In this document: piece by piece, positions 63,990 through 64,000 of the stretch
How positions within the stretch are numbered: position 1 is the stretch's first letter
Layout of the letters: each line of letters starts with the position of its first letter
NCBI RefSeq assembly: GCF_051020765.1
Contig: NC_134930.1
Coordinates: 1,488,001-1,552,000, forward strand
DNA length: 64,000 bases
Reading direction: 5' to 3'
Origin: Lasioglossum baleicum
Lineage: Eukaryota > Arthropoda > Insecta > Hymenoptera > Halictidae
Translations under genes and position numbers: made by a program
The notes under the pieces: model-generated
Database searches by the model: none
The model's input: the letters and a program-made list of their open reading frames with translations, nothing else
Told to the model about the DNA's origin: nothing

Positions 63990-64000
63990 TAATTTTCTTG

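Larger units (their letters stand above)
59490..64000 (-). mobile_element. Non-LTR retrotransposon (LINE), 5' end outside the window
   Basis: Minus-strand ORF1, endonuclease and RT follow one another. The 3' end has AATAAATACATACATACA-type repeats at about 59495-59520, a common LINE tail. The coding strand is extremely rich in A and G, so the plus strand is almost all C and T. ORF1 and ORF2 overlap. I cannot assign the clade with confidence. Confidence 0.9.

Overview
This window is eukaryotic and looks like transposon-filled insect DNA, most likely from a hymenopteran such as an ant. That assignment is an inference from the mix of element families (Mag-type gypsy elements, an env-bearing gypsy-type retrovirus, a RAG1/Transib-type transposase, a Helitron, TA-flanked MITEs and an A/G-rich LINE). 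I found no convincing single-copy host gene. The only possible exception is a short cysteine-rich CXC exon near 36.4 kb.

Region 1 (1-5.07 kb): the right part of a large palindromic element, an AT-rich spacer, and a GC-rich LTR-like block with an array of small hairpins. Region 2 (5.07-26.5 kb): one old endogenous retrovirus on the minus strand, in the order LTR, gag, protease, RT, RNase H, integrase, env. It has been opened by six later insertions: a solo LTR, a TA-flanked DNA element, a Helitron, a Mag-type gypsy element, a CACTG-ended palindrome and an LTR-like insert. Two of these carry further insertions of their own. At every joint the retroviral reading frame resumes once the insert and one copy of any target duplication are discounted. 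Without the inserts the provirus is about 7 kb, and it also carries its own stops and frameshifts.

Region 3 (26.5-31.4 kb): a second hairpin-array block and another copy of the large palindromic element, split by a 1.8-kb solo LTR. Region 4 (31.4-35.8 kb): an intact 663-codon RAG1/Transib-like transposase gene, a deletion derivative of it inside a long palindrome, and an element end in CACTGTG. Region 5 (35.8-51.7 kb): a mosaic of MITEs, palindromic elements, a copia-type gag fragment, a second copy of the 1.6-1.8-kb solo LTR, a third hairpin array and duplicated segments. Several pre-insertion sites survive elsewhere in the window and confirm element boundaries.

Region 6 (51.7-57.7 kb): a complete, apparently young Ty3/gypsy element with near-identical 752-bp LTRs and one uninterrupted gag-pol frame. 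Region 7 (57.7-64 kb): MITEs followed by a minus-strand non-LTR retrotransposon (ORF1, endonuclease, RT), whose coding strand is strikingly purine-rich and whose 5' end lies beyond the window.

The genes do not form a host pathway. The autonomous elements (gypsy, Transib-like, LINE, Helitron) would supply the proteins that mobilise the many small non-coding elements around them.
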